Assembly (NCBI RefSeq): GCF_007827695.1
Contig: NZ_VITA01000026.1
Location: 14,047 to 57,734 of the forward strand
Direction: 5' to 3'
Origin: Sinorhizobium medicae
GTDB taxonomy: Bacteria > Pseudomonadota > Alphaproteobacteria > Rhizobiales > Rhizobiaceae
DNA length: 43,688 nt
Shown: positions 16,133-24,864 of the stretch, piece after piece
How positions within the stretch are numbered: the stretch's first letter is position 1
Layout: every line of letters begins with the position of its first letter
Translations under genes and position numbers: made by a program
Notes under the pieces: generated by a model
What the model saw: only the letters and a program-made list of their open reading frames with translations
What the model was told of the DNA's origin: nothing
The model's database searches: none

Positions 16133-17059
16133 TCAGAGCAACGCGGCGAGGCGCGCTTCCTGCCGGGCGATCAAACGCTCGAGCTCGGCGATGGCGGCGG
16201 CATTCAGCGGCGCGCCGGGCTTACGGATCGTTGCGGAGGCAATGGCGCCGCGCCGCGCAAGGACGTACTTGCGTACGGCAAGGCCGATGCCGGGCTGCTG
16301 TTCGTAGCGCACCAACGGCAGGTGGGCATCGAACACGTCCTGTGCATGGTCCATGTCGCCCTTCGTTACGCTCTCGCAGACCGTCACGAGCATTTCCGGA
16401 TAAGCGAAACCTGTCATAGCTCCGTCGGCGCCGCGCGCCATTTCCTCCGGCAGGAACACCCCGCCGTTTCCGCACAGAACGGATATCCTTCGGCGTCCCT
16501 TGGCTTCGGCGGCGCGCAGGGCGGTAATCTTGTCGAGGCCCGGCCAGTCCTCATGCTTCAGCATGACGATTTCCGGCACATCGTCGACGATGCGGCCGAG
16601 AAGGTCGTTGCTGATTTGCACGGTCGTTGCGAGCGGAAAGTCCTGGAGGCAGATCGGCACGTCCACTCCAAGCGTCTCTGCGCATTGCCGGTAATAACCG
16701 AGGATCTGCTGGTCGGTGCGCAGGCTCATAGGCGGGGCGATCATCACGCCGGCCGCGCCCATGTCCATCACCGTCCGGCCGAGTTCGCCGATCGCGGCAA
16801 GCCCCGGTGCGCTGACGCCGACGACGACGGGCACATCGCCCGCCCGCAGGATGACGCGCTGCGCTACCTCGCGTGCTTCGGACTGGGTCAGCTTGGGAGC
16901 CTCGCCCATCATGCCGAGGATGGTGATCCCGCTCGCGCCGGATTCGATGTAGAAATCCGTCACCCGGTCGAGACTTTCGATGTCGATCGCACCGTTCTCG
17001 TGAAAAGGAGTGACCGCGATGACATAGACACCGCGCGAAGCGGCACTGATTTGCGCCAT
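16133..17059 (-). CDS. DapA-family aldolase/synthase (dihydrodipicolinate synthase superfamily)
   Basis: Class I aldolase-type TIM barrel, 308 residues, the usual length. The Schiff-base lysine is Lys168 in EIVMLKHEDW. The pyruvate-binding loop, normally GTTGE, reads GMMGE (49-53), and the position of the DapA Tyr proton shuttle (YN-P) reads LQDFP (138-142). These changes argue against a true lysine-biosynthesis DapA and for a catabolic member (keto-acid aldolase, hydratase-aldolase or similar). The ATG at 17057-17059 has AAGG upstream; longer readings are run-through. It starts 13 bases after the hydantoinase-like stop on the same strand and is third in that operon. Confidence 0.88.
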   Translation of the reverse strand: MAQISAASRGVYVIAVTPFHENGAIDIESLDRVTDFYIESGASGITILGMMGEAPKLTQSEAREVAQRVILRAGDVPVVVGVSAPGLAAIGELGRTVMDMGAAGVMIAPPMSLRTDQQILGYYRQCAETLGVDVPICLQDFPLATTVQISNDLLGRIVDDVPEIVMLKHEDWPGLDKITALRAAEAKGRRRISVLCGNGGVFLPEEMARGADGAMTGFAYPEMLVTVCESVTKGDMDHAQDVFDAHLPLVRYEQQPGIGLAVRKYVLARRGAIASATIRKPGAPLNAAAIAELERLIARQEARLAALL

Positions 17060-17072
17060 GAGACGTGACCTT

Positions 17073-18434
17073 TCAATGTGTTGGAAACCAGCCCAGGCCG
17101 TGGCGGCGAAGGTACTGACCGTTGCCCTGCGACAGCAGGATTTGCGAGCCGTTCCAGGCCGGCTTTCCGCGCAACCAGGTTGCCGCGACGCGAACATCGA
17201 ACCGGCGGCCGTCGAATGGGCTCCAATTCAATCCGTCATGCGCCTTCGCGGCATCCCAGATGAATTCACCTTGTTCAAGCACGCAGAAATCCGCGTCGAG
17301 TCCAGGTGCGAGCGCACCCTTGCGGCCGGAAAGGCCGAAGAAGCGGGCAGGCCGGGCGGCAAGATACTCCGCCGTCAGCCGCGCAGCGTCGTGCCCGCGC
17401 GCCTGTGCGGCGGAGAAGAAGGCGGGTACGAGGGTTTCGAGGCCGGGAATGCCGGCGCCAGCCTCGTAAATCGAGACGGCGAGCTTGTTGTCGATCGGCC
17501 AGCTGGCATGATCGGAGGACACGAAGGCCACGGTTCCGCATTCCAGCGCGCGCCAAAGGCCGTCAATGGCATCGGGTCGGATCGGCGGGTTTACTTTCAT
17601 GCGAGCGCCGAGTAGGTCACCGTCGTGTGCGGGGTCGAAGCAGAGATAGTGGACACAAAGCTCGCCGGTCACAGGAGCGCCGATGCCGGCGAAGGCGCCG
17701 ACCTGCGCGAAACCTTCTTCGTGCGAGATATGGACAATATGGGCGTGGGCGCCGACGGCCTGGCCGAGCGCCAGGAACTGCCCGGTGGCGGCAAGCTCGG
17801 CGGCGAGCGGTCGGCTGTCGGAATGGGCGCCGATCCCGTCCCGCCCCGCCGCCCGTGCCTTTGCTGTGCGGGAACGGACGATCTCCTGATCTTCGTTGTG
17901 CAGGCCAAGGGGAAGATCGCGGCCAACAAGTTTTTCCAGGAGGTCAAGCGTCAGCGCTTCGTCTATGCGGGGGAATCGCACCGGGCTACTCTCGAATGAG
18001 GAGATCTTGAAGGCGACAACGCCGCCTTCGATCAAAGCTTCCACATGATCGAGACCGCTTTCCTTCGTCACCGTCGCGTAAAGTGCGACGTCGCAAAGGG
18101 AATGGGCCGCGACTGCGGATATCTTTGCCGCGAGCCGCTCCGGTATATCGAGCGGCAGCGGCATGTCGTACGGCATGTCGACGATGGTGGTGACCCCGCC
18201 CGCAAGCGCTGAAGCGCTCGCCGGCGCAAAGCCGACGAGGCCTTTGCTGTTGGTCGCGTGGGTCTGGCCGTCGATAGAGCCTGGCAGGATGAGGCAGTCA
18301 CCGTAGTCCACCACGGTTGCAGCACTGGGCGCCACGCCGGCGCCGATCTCCGCTATCTTTTCCCCCCGGACGGCCACCCAGCCGGAGTGTGTTCCTTCCG
18401 GCGTGACAACCCGTCCCATGATCACCGAATCCAT
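17073..18434 (-). CDS. Dihydropyrimidinase/hydantoinase/allantoinase-family amidohydrolase
   Basis: Cyclic amidohydrolase, 453 residues. Family members open cyclic amides such as hydantoins, dihydropyrimidines or allantoin using a two-metal site. Ligand positions visible: Gln57-x-His59 where HxH is usual, Lys143 in VAFKISSFE (the carbamylated lysine position), His179 in LGLHNED, His235 in HIVHISH, Asp308 in FVSSDHAS. Replacement of the first His by Gln is unusual and may change metal content or activity. The C-terminal beta domain (GLSGRKGALAPGLDADFCVL) is intact. The ATG at 18432-18434 has AAGGAGA upstream. It lies 23 bases after the amidase gene and just before the DapA-like gene. Confidence 0.9.
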   Translation of the reverse strand: MDSVIMGRVVTPEGTHSGWVAVRGEKIAEIGAGVAPSAATVVDYGDCLILPGSIDGQTHATNSKGLVGFAPASASALAGGVTTIVDMPYDMPLPLDIPERLAAKISAVAAHSLCDVALYATVTKESGLDHVEALIEGGVVAFKISSFESSPVRFPRIDEALTLDLLEKLVGRDLPLGLHNEDQEIVRSRTAKARAAGRDGIGAHSDSRPLAAELAATGQFLALGQAVGAHAHIVHISHEEGFAQVGAFAGIGAPVTGELCVHYLCFDPAHDGDLLGARMKVNPPIRPDAIDGLWRALECGTVAFVSSDHASWPIDNKLAVSIYEAGAGIPGLETLVPAFFSAAQARGHDAARLTAEYLAARPARFFGLSGRKGALAPGLDADFCVLEQGEFIWDAAKAHDGLNWSPFDGRRFDVRVAATWLRGKPAWNGSQILLSQGNGQYLRRHGLGWFPTH

Positions 18435-18457
18435 CGCTGTCTCCTTGTCCGTGCCCG

Positions 18458-19840
18458 TCAAATTGCGGGTGCGTTCTGAATCCACGGATGGGCTTCCTCG
18501 TAGAGCTTGGCGATGGAGACCAGCGACCAGTCGGCCCCGAACGGCGCGATCAGCTGGAAGCCAATCGGCATCCCGCTTGCGGAAGGTGAGGAGGGAATGG
18601 AAATCGCTGGCAGGCCGGCCGCGTTGACGAAGCCGGTGAACGCCCGGTGATAGGGAGGTGCGAAATCCTCGGCTTTCCAGGGCATGGCGCCTGCGGCCGG
18701 GGTAAGCACGAGATCGTAGGTGTCGAACGCACGCGCGAACTGCTCGTAGACAGAGCGGTAGGCCATCAGCGCGTCGAAGAATTCCACGGCCGTCAGCGCA
18801 CGGCCCTTTTCGATCATCGGCGGATAGGGCGCGCCGACCTTGCCTTCCCAATCGGTGTCCTTAAGCAGCCAGGCAAGACCAGTCGCTCCCATCACCGGCC
18901 AGTGCTTCTCGAATAGGACGGCATCGAAGGGGGCAGGTCCGTCCTCAACGACGAAGCCGAGTGCCCTCAAGTTGTCCGCCACTTCCGCCACGGAGGCTGC
19001 GATCGGCTCCTCCACCGTCATGCCGGCGACCTCGCGTACGAACAGGACCTTCTGCCCGCGGCGCACGGGTTCCACCCCTCCTTTGGAGAACCCATAGGAG
19101 GCCCGGTCATGCGCGTCGGGGCCTTCGATGGCCGAAAGTGCCAAGGCGAGATCGTCCACGGTGCGGGCGAGCGGACCGATGATTTCGAAGTCACCAAGGA
19201 TGGGCGGTAGGCCGTTGACACGGGCGACGCGCCCCGTCGAAGGCTTGAGGCCGACGAGATTGTTGTAGGATGCCGGACGGCGGATGGAGCCGCCGCCGTC
19301 CGTTCCAATTGCCACGGTTCCGACCCCGGCCGCTGTCGCCGCAGCACCGCCACCCGTCGAGGCGCCGGAAGTCAGCGCCGGATCATACGGGTTGCGTGTC
19401 ACGCCGAAGGCGAGCGTGTTCACATTGCCACGCCCGAGGGTGAATTCCGATACATTCGTCTTGCCCAGGATGACGGCGCCTTGCGCGCGCAGTCTTTCGA
19501 CCGGCGTCTCGTCTTTCTCGGCGATCTGGCCTTTGTAGAGCGCGCTGCCCCAGGCCAGCTGGAGATCCTTTACGGGAATGTTGTCCTTGATGGTGATCGG
19601 GATTCCGTCGAAATCCCCGAGCGGCGTATTGGCGGCAAAGCGTGCGTCGCTTTCACGAGCCGCCTGGCGTGCGCCTTCGGCATCGAGAACGGCAAAGAGG
19701 TTGAGAACGGGGTCGATATGGCCCGCGCGCACCAGGACGGCCTCGATGACCTGGCTTGGCTTGGCCTGGCCGCGACGGTAGGCTGCACCGAGCTCGCTCG
19801 CCGTGTATTGCCACAGCGGCTTTTCCGTTTCGATTCTCAT
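18458..19840 (-). CDS. Amidase-signature-family hydrolase
   Basis: Amidase, 460 residues. The Ser-cisSer-Lys triad is visible: Lys in ITIKDNIPV, the cis-Ser in SGASTGGGAAATAAG, and the nucleophile Ser in GTDGGGSIRRPAS. The family cleaves amides to acid plus amine or ammonia; the substrate cannot be told. The ATG at 19838-19840 is preceded by AAGGAT at about 8 bases; the frame is open upstream but that part has no ribosome site. First gene of a minus-strand operon with the hydantoinase-like and DapA-like genes. Order and spacing suggest sequential breakdown of one nitrogen compound, perhaps taken up by the neighbouring importers. The truncated insertion-sequence copy begins about 145 bases upstream. 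Confidence 0.92.
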   Translation of the reverse strand: MRIETEKPLWQYTASELGAAYRRGQAKPSQVIEAVLVRAGHIDPVLNLFAVLDAEGARQAARESDARFAANTPLGDFDGIPITIKDNIPVKDLQLAWGSALYKGQIAEKDETPVERLRAQGAVILGKTNVSEFTLGRGNVNTLAFGVTRNPYDPALTSGASTGGGAAATAAGVGTVAIGTDGGGSIRRPASYNNLVGLKPSTGRVARVNGLPPILGDFEIIGPLARTVDDLALALSAIEGPDAHDRASYGFSKGGVEPVRRGQKVLFVREVAGMTVEEPIAASVAEVADNLRALGFVVEDGPAPFDAVLFEKHWPVMGATGLAWLLKDTDWEGKVGAPYPPMIEKGRALTAVEFFDALMAYRSVYEQFARAFDTYDLVLTPAAGAMPWKAEDFAPPYHRAFTGFVNAAGLPAISIPSSPSASGMPIGFQLIAPFGADWSLVSIAKLYEEAHPWIQNAPAI

Positions 19841-19984
19841 ATTCACTATCCTTCGGAGACTAAATTCTGAGCGCGAGACTGAATTTCTGCTCAATTTTTG
19901 TCCAATAGGATCGCGAGATATGACTATAGGCGTTGGACTATATAGGGCACTCGCATTGTAGGTTCGTGGTATCGCTGGCCACGA

Positions 19985-21280
19985 ATGCTTGTAGGCTTGA
20001 CTGGCCACAGGAGGGGCGGTCGCCCGGGTGAGTACTTAATGCATCGGCTCGGCATGCCGGTTAGCGACGACACGATCCTGCGGCAATTGAAGCGCAATCA
20101 TCCGGCGTCCATGCAAAAGGACGATATTCGGGTTGTGGGCATTGATGATTGGAGCTGGCATTCCACGCGGTCCGGCACGATCATGGTCGATCTCGAGCGT
20201 CAATCGGTCGTCGATGTTCTGGACGACCGAAGCGTCGAAAGCGCAAAAGCATGGTTCCAAGAACGCCCGACGATCGAGGTCGTTAGCCGTGATCGCTGTG
20301 GTCCGTTGCCCAGGCAGCCCGGTAGGACGCACCGCAGGCTCCCCGGTGGCTGATCGCTTTCATCTGGTCCAAAATCTCAGGGCGGCGATCAAGGAGCAGA
20401 TGAGCGTTTATGGTCACACCCATGTGAGACCCATTCTCTCCGAAGATGCTATTACCAGCGCTACGGCACAACACCGCCGAGCCCGCTTGGCGCACAGGCA
20501 ATTCCGTTAGGAAATATTCGACACGCTTCAAGCTTTGCGCCAGCAGGGCCTCACCTACAGCGAGATTGCGAGGCGGACCGGATACGAGCGACGCAGCATC
20601 GCGAATTGGCTTACTTCCAACGCACCTCGAGACAGAAACCGGGCAGCATTGAACGTATTTCAAAACATTTCTGGCTGAATGCTGGAAGAATGGAAACCGC
20701 GTTGGGCGCCATCTGCTTTACGATATCAAGAACCGCGGCTACACGGGTAGCCGCTCCAATCTGGAGCGCCTGTTGAAGGTCTGGCGTGAAGCCGAAAACA
20801 TTCAACCCGACGACCCGCCTCCAGATGTGGATGTTTCAGAACCCGTCCGCGATCCTGACCCCGGCCATATGATCTCGTCTGTGGTGGCCGCAGCTTTGTG
20901 CATAAAACCGCGCGGCCTGCTGACAGATCGTCAGGCCGGAAAAGCCAATGCCTTGAAGCAGGGTTCGACAGTGTTCGCCATAATGCGTGGCCTCGCCTTG
21001 CGCTTCAACGGCATCTTGCGCAGCAGGAATTCGGAGGCACGGGCTAAATGGATCGACGATCCATTGACACCGAGCTTACGGCAACATGCGTTTCGCCAGC
21101 GTTTTGCGCCGGGATATTGATGCCGTCAAAAATGCCATCGAACTCCCTTGGAGCAACGGTCAAGCCGAAGGGCAGATCAACCGCCTCAAGATGCTGAAGC
21201 GAGCAATTTACGGTCGCGCCGGTCCAGAACTGATGAGGGCGAGAAATGCTGCCGCTGAATCACAGAAATTGAGGATTGTC
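19985..21280 (+). pseudogene. Decayed ISL3-family transposase copy
   Basis: The sequence parallels the intact transposase at 21396-23093 from about its residue 115 to near the end. Examples are RLGMPVSDDTILRQLKR, VGIDDWSWHS, YSEIARRTGYERRSIANWL, SNGQAEGQINRLK. The N-terminal zinc-finger part is missing. The frame is broken several times: a frameshift near 20290-20330, a stop near 20508-20510, and further shifts near 20650-20750. The right end keeps a worn inverted repeat (CACAGAAATTGAGGATTGTC, 21261-21280) resembling the intact element's end. A related but not identical element, inactive. Confidence 0.85.
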
Positions 21281-21335
21281 GTTTGGCACTTAAACGTAAG
21301 AATGCGGCCGTTTCTTTCTTGTTTGGCATTTAATT

Positions 21336-23102
21336 GGGTCTTCCTCAATTTGTGTGGTTCACTCGCCGTTAGGCATGATGCCGCTATAGGCGGGTATGCG
21401 AACGAAAATGAAATGGTCGCCCGGCCCGGGGGCAAAAGTTCTGGGTGTTGCGCTCACAGATGATGACGGTTGGGCTGTTTCAGCTGCCGGGCCAGCTTTC
21501 GGCATTTGCCCTGATTGCGGACGCCGGACCCGAAATCGGCATGGCTGGTCCAACCGAAGCCTCCAAGATCTGCCGGTCCAGGGCAAAACCGTAACGGTGA
21601 AGCTTCGGTTGAGCCGCTGGCGGTGCGCGCATCAGAAATGTGAACGACAAACATTCACCGACCGACTGCCGACGATTGCTTCCCCTTATGCGCGCCGGAC
21701 AAGGAGGGTCTCCGAGATTGTCGGTCTGCTCGGCCATAGCGCAGGCGGCCGGCCCGGCGAGCGCTTGATGCGACGGCTCGGCATGCCGGTCAGCGACGAC
21801 ACGATCCTGCGGCAGCTGAAGCGGGATGCCGCGCTCGTTTCCTGCGATGCCACGATCCGGGTCATCGGCATAGATGATTGGAGCTGGCGGCGATCGTGGC
21901 GCTACGGCACGATGATCGTCGACCTGGAGCGCCGTTCGGTTGTCGATATTCTTGAGGACCGGAGCGTAGCGAGTGTCGCGCGATGGCTGGAGCAGCATCC
22001 TTCTGTCGAGATCGTGAGCCGAGACCGAGGCGGGCTGTACGCACAAGCTGCTCGCGAGGGTGCGCCGCAAGCTCGTCAAGTCGCTGATCGGTTCCATCTC
22101 ATGCAGAATCTGCGAGTCGCAATCGAGGAGCAGATGAGCCTTGGCGGCCGCGCCACCGGACGAGCATTGCTGCCGGATAAATGGATCGGGAGCGCGCAAA
22201 TCGATCTGCTTCAGGATGATCCGCACGTTGGCGCAAGGCACCGGCGCCGGGGGCGTCACGCTCATCGAGAATCACGGCAGGCGGTGTTCGATACAGTGCA
22301 CGCTTTGAATGAGGAAGGTTTGTCCTGTTCGGAGATCGCACGTCGCACCGGCTACGGGCGGCGCAGCATCGCGAAATGGCTGACTTTCGAAACGCCACCC
22401 GACCGACAGAAGGCGGCGTTGAAGCCGACATCGCCCCTGTACTTTGAGGCGTTCCTCGCCGCGTGCTGGAAAGATGGCAATCGCTGCGGACGGCATCTTT
22501 TCCACGATATCAGACAGCGCGGCTACACGGGCAGTTTCTCGAATCTCGAGCGGCTTCTCGCAAGCTGGCGCCGCACCGAGAGGTCGGTCAAAGACAGTGC
22601 GTCGCCGGCTCCGATCATACCCGATCAACCGCCTCGCGATGCTGTCACCCCGATAAGGGATCCGGAGACCGGCTATGTGATCTCGCCGGTGGTCGCGGCT
22701 GCCCTTTGCATGAAGCCGCGAAGCACGCTGACGATCACTCAGGCAAGAAGGGTCGATGCCTTGAAACAGGGTTCGCCTGAGTTCGCTTTGATGCGCAGCC
22801 TTGGCATGCGCTTCCGCGGGATCTTCCGCAGCCGCGATCCGGGCAAGCTCGACAGCTGGATTGACGATGCCGTTAATTCGGGTTTGGTCGCAATTGAGCG
22901 GTTCGCACGCGTCCTGCACCGTGACATCGGCGCCGTCCGCAACGCCGTGGAACTCCCCTGGAGCAACGGCCAGGCGGAAGGCCAGATCAACCGTCTGAAG
23001 ACAATTAAGCGTGCGATGTATGGCAGAGCGGGCGCGGCGCTCCTCAGAGCGCGCATGCTACCGCTGATCAATAATCATCACCACACAAAGTGAGGAAGAC
23101 CC
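21336..23102 (+). mobile_element. ISL3-family insertion sequence, 1767 bp, apparently intact
   Basis: Terminal inverted repeats of 23 bp: left end 21336-21358 starts GGGTCTTCCTCAATTTG, and right end 23080-23102 is its reverse complement with one difference. A single transposase gene fills the element and its stop codon lies in the right repeat. The flanks mirror each other (GGCATTTAATT at 21325-21335, AATTAAATGCC at 23104-23114), so I cannot define a normal 8-bp direct duplication. Either the target was a palindrome or the repeats extend to about 35 bp. Confidence 0.85.
21396..23093 (+). CDS. ISL3-family transposase
   Basis: DDE transposase of 565 residues, the long form of the family. The N-terminal zinc-binding region has CPDC (about 36-39) and a later RCAHQKCERQTF. 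A helix-turn-helix-like stretch follows (RRTRRVSEIVGLLGHSAGG), then the catalytic core with VIGIDDWSWRR and MIVDLERRSVVDILEDR, EIVSRDRGGLYAQA, and the closing LPWSNGQAEGQINRLK. No frameshift or internal stop, so it may be active. There is no strong ribosome site before the ATG at 21396; ATG 21408 is an alternative. The stop lies inside the right terminal repeat. Confidence 0.92.
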   Translation: MRTKMKWSPGPGAKVLGVALTDDDGWAVSAAGPAFGICPDCGRRTRNRHGWSNRSLQDLPVQGKTVTVKLRLSRWRCAHQKCERQTFTDRLPTIASPYARRTRRVSEIVGLLGHSAGGRPGERLMRRLGMPVSDDTILRQLKRDAALVSCDATIRVIGIDDWSWRRSWRYGTMIVDLERRSVVDILEDRSVASVARWLEQHPSVEIVSRDRGGLYAQAAREGAPQARQVADRFHLMQNLRVAIEEQMSLGGRATGRALLPDKWIGSAQIDLLQDDPHVGARHRRRGRHAHRESRQAVFDTVHALNEEGLSCSEIARRTGYGRRSIAKWLTFETPPDRQKAALKPTSPLYFEAFLAACWKDGNRCGRHLFHDIRQRGYTGSFSNLERLLASWRRTERSVKDSASPAPIIPDQPPRDAVTPIRDPETGYVISPVVAAALCMKPRSTLTITQARRVDALKQGSPEFALMRSLGMRFRGIFRSRDPGKLDSWIDDAVNSGLVAIERFARVLHRDIGAVRNAVELPWSNGQAEGQINRLKTIKRAMYGRAGAALLRARMLPLINNHHHTK

Positions 23103-23294
23103 TAATTAAATGCCAGGCGACATGATGTCTTCGGGTTTGTCGCAGTCGCTCGACCTGTCCGGTAGTCCATCGTCGAGAAGTGCTGAATTTTTGCTTCATG
23201 GACGCCGACCGCGCAAACTGAGGGCTTTCTCAAGTCTGTGAAAGGTGATACAAATCCTCGTACAATAGTTTCTGTGCTCCGAGTTTTCGTATCA

Positions 23295-23912
23295 ATGTCT
23301 GGCTCCGTCACTCAACGTCAAATCGCCCGGACCGTGCTCATCGAGCGCGGAATAGCACGCCTGGCGGAGCTTCGGAACGCTGGTGTGACGGCGGCAACCA
23401 TGAGCCGGATGGAACGGGATGGCGAGGTGCTGCGACTTGCCCGTGGCCTCTACCAACTTCCCGACGCCGAGCTCGATACCAACCATAGTCTGGCAGAGAC
23501 CGCCAAGCGTGTTCCGAAAGCCGTTGTCTGTCTTGTTTCAGCTCTCGCATTCCACGGCCTGACCGATCAGCTGCCGAGACACGTGTGGCTTGCCATAGGC
23601 CGCAAAGACTGGGCGCCGAAACTAGATGGCACACCTATTCGTATCGTGCGCTTTACGGACAGCCTGCTTAACGATGGTGTCGAAATCCATGTGGTCGAAG
23701 GCGTTCCTGTAAAGGTCTTTGGAGTCGCCAAAACAATTGCCGATTGCTTCCGCCATCGCAGCAAGATCGGTCTTTCTGTGGCGATCGAGGGACTTCAGGA
23801 AGCACTGCGGCAGCGCAAGGCTACGCCCAGCGACATCGTCAACCAGGCCGAACGTGGTGGTGTCGGCACCGTGATCCGCCCCTATCTCGAGGCATTGACC
23901 GTCAATGGCTAA
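23295..23912 (+). CDS. abiEi: AbiEi-family antitoxin (type IV toxin-antitoxin)
   Basis: Winged-helix antitoxin, 205 residues from the ATG at 23295; a GTG at 23238 would add 19 poorly coding residues. The N-terminal helix-turn-helix (RGIARLAELRNAGVTAATMS, RMERDGEVLRLARGLYQLP) and the following domain (AVVCLVSALAFHGLTDQLP, VFGVAKTIADCFRHRSKIG) are typical of AbiEi. In known systems AbiEi represses its own promoter and counteracts the nucleotidyltransferase toxin indirectly. It overlaps the toxin gene by 8 bases. It sits directly beside the insertion sequence. Confidence 0.88.
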   Translation: MSGSVTQRQIARTVLIERGIARLAELRNAGVTAATMSRMERDGEVLRLARGLYQLPDAELDTNHSLAETAKRVPKAVVCLVSALAFHGLTDQLPRHVWLAIGRKDWAPKLDGTPIRIVRFTDSLLNDGVEIHVVEGVPVKVFGVAKTIADCFRHRSKIGLSVAIEGLQEALRQRKATPSDIVNQAERGGVGTVIRPYLEALTVNG

Positions 23913-24774
23913 GGAGATCAGAAATGTTGGTGCCTCGGTGCGCGCCCGCCTGCTGCAACTCGCCAAGGCAAGCGGGCAAAGCTTCGATGTGGTTCTGACG
24001 CGTTTTGCCCTTGAGCGGTTACTGTTCCGGCTCAGCCGGTCACCCCATGCCGGTCGTTTCGTGCTGAAGGGCGCCATGCTGATGATGAGCTGGTTCGACG
24101 ATCCGCACCGCGGAACGCGCGACCTCGACCTTCTGGGCTTTGGTAATCCCGAGCCGGACCCGATGCTGGCGACCTTTCGGGAAATCCTGGCGCAAGAGGT
24201 TGATGATGGCGTCATGTTCGATGCCGACACCCTGCGGGTGGATCGCATCCGTGAGGAGCTGGAATATGGTGGGCTCCGGCTACGGGCGGTCGCTTCGATC
24301 AGCGGCGCCCGGATCAACCTGACGATCGACATCGGCTTCGGCGATGCGCTAGAGCCCGGGGCGGAGATGTTGGACTATCCTTCAATGCTGGATTTCCCGG
24401 CGCCACGACTCCGGGCCTATGCGCGGGAGACAGTCATCGCCGAGAAGTTCCAGGCGATGGTCATGCTCGGGCGTGTGAACAGCCGGATGAAGGACTTCTA
24501 TGACATCTGGATTCTCAGCAGGTCTTTTGATTTCGATGATGACAGGCTGGCGCGCGCAATCGCCGCCACCTTCGAGCGCCGCGAAACGCCGATCCCTGAA
24601 GACCTACCGGATGCTTTGACGGATGCTTTTGCTAAGGACGAGCAAAAGCAACGGCAATGGCGCGCTTTTGTCGAAGGCGTTGCGCACAATCCGGGGGATC
24701 TGACGAATGTCATCGCGGAGATTGCTTCGTTCCTGATGCCGCACGCTATTGCAGCCGCGAAGCTGGGAAAATAA
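23905..24774 (+). CDS. abiEii: AbiEii-family nucleotidyltransferase toxin
   Basis: 289 residues of the DUF1814/AbiEii family, whose members use NTP to modify cellular targets such as tRNA and stall growth, including during phage infection. Visible motifs: FVLKGAMLM (52-60), the active-site RGTRDLDLLGFG (69-80, with Asp73 and Asp75), a central VIAEKFQAM and the family-typical NSRMKDFYDIWIL. No disabling mutation is seen. It starts 8 bases inside the antitoxin gene. It is likely a mobile defence or stabilisation module. Confidence 0.9.
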   Translation: MAKEIRNVGASVRARLLQLAKASGQSFDVVLTRFALERLLFRLSRSPHAGRFVLKGAMLMMSWFDDPHRGTRDLDLLGFGNPEPDPMLATFREILAQEVDDGVMFDADTLRVDRIREELEYGGLRLRAVASISGARINLTIDIGFGDALEPGAEMLDYPSMLDFPAPRLRAYARETVIAEKFQAMVMLGRVNSRMKDFYDIWILSRSFDFDDDRLARAIAATFERRETPIPEDLPDALTDAFAKDEQKQRQWRAFVEGVAHNPGDLTNVIAEIASFLMPHAIAAAKLGK

Positions 24775-24864
24775 GAGCTTGGCTTCAGACCGTCGGACAG
24801 TGGAGCATCGACAAATCGGCTACGTTGGCCGGCTATCGGTATAATGCGTCGTCATTTATCCTCC

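Noticed and set aside
16133..17059. Calling the DapA-like gene dapA (lysine biosynthesis)
   Set aside because: The GTTGE loop and the conserved Tyr of true DapA are replaced and the context is catabolic.
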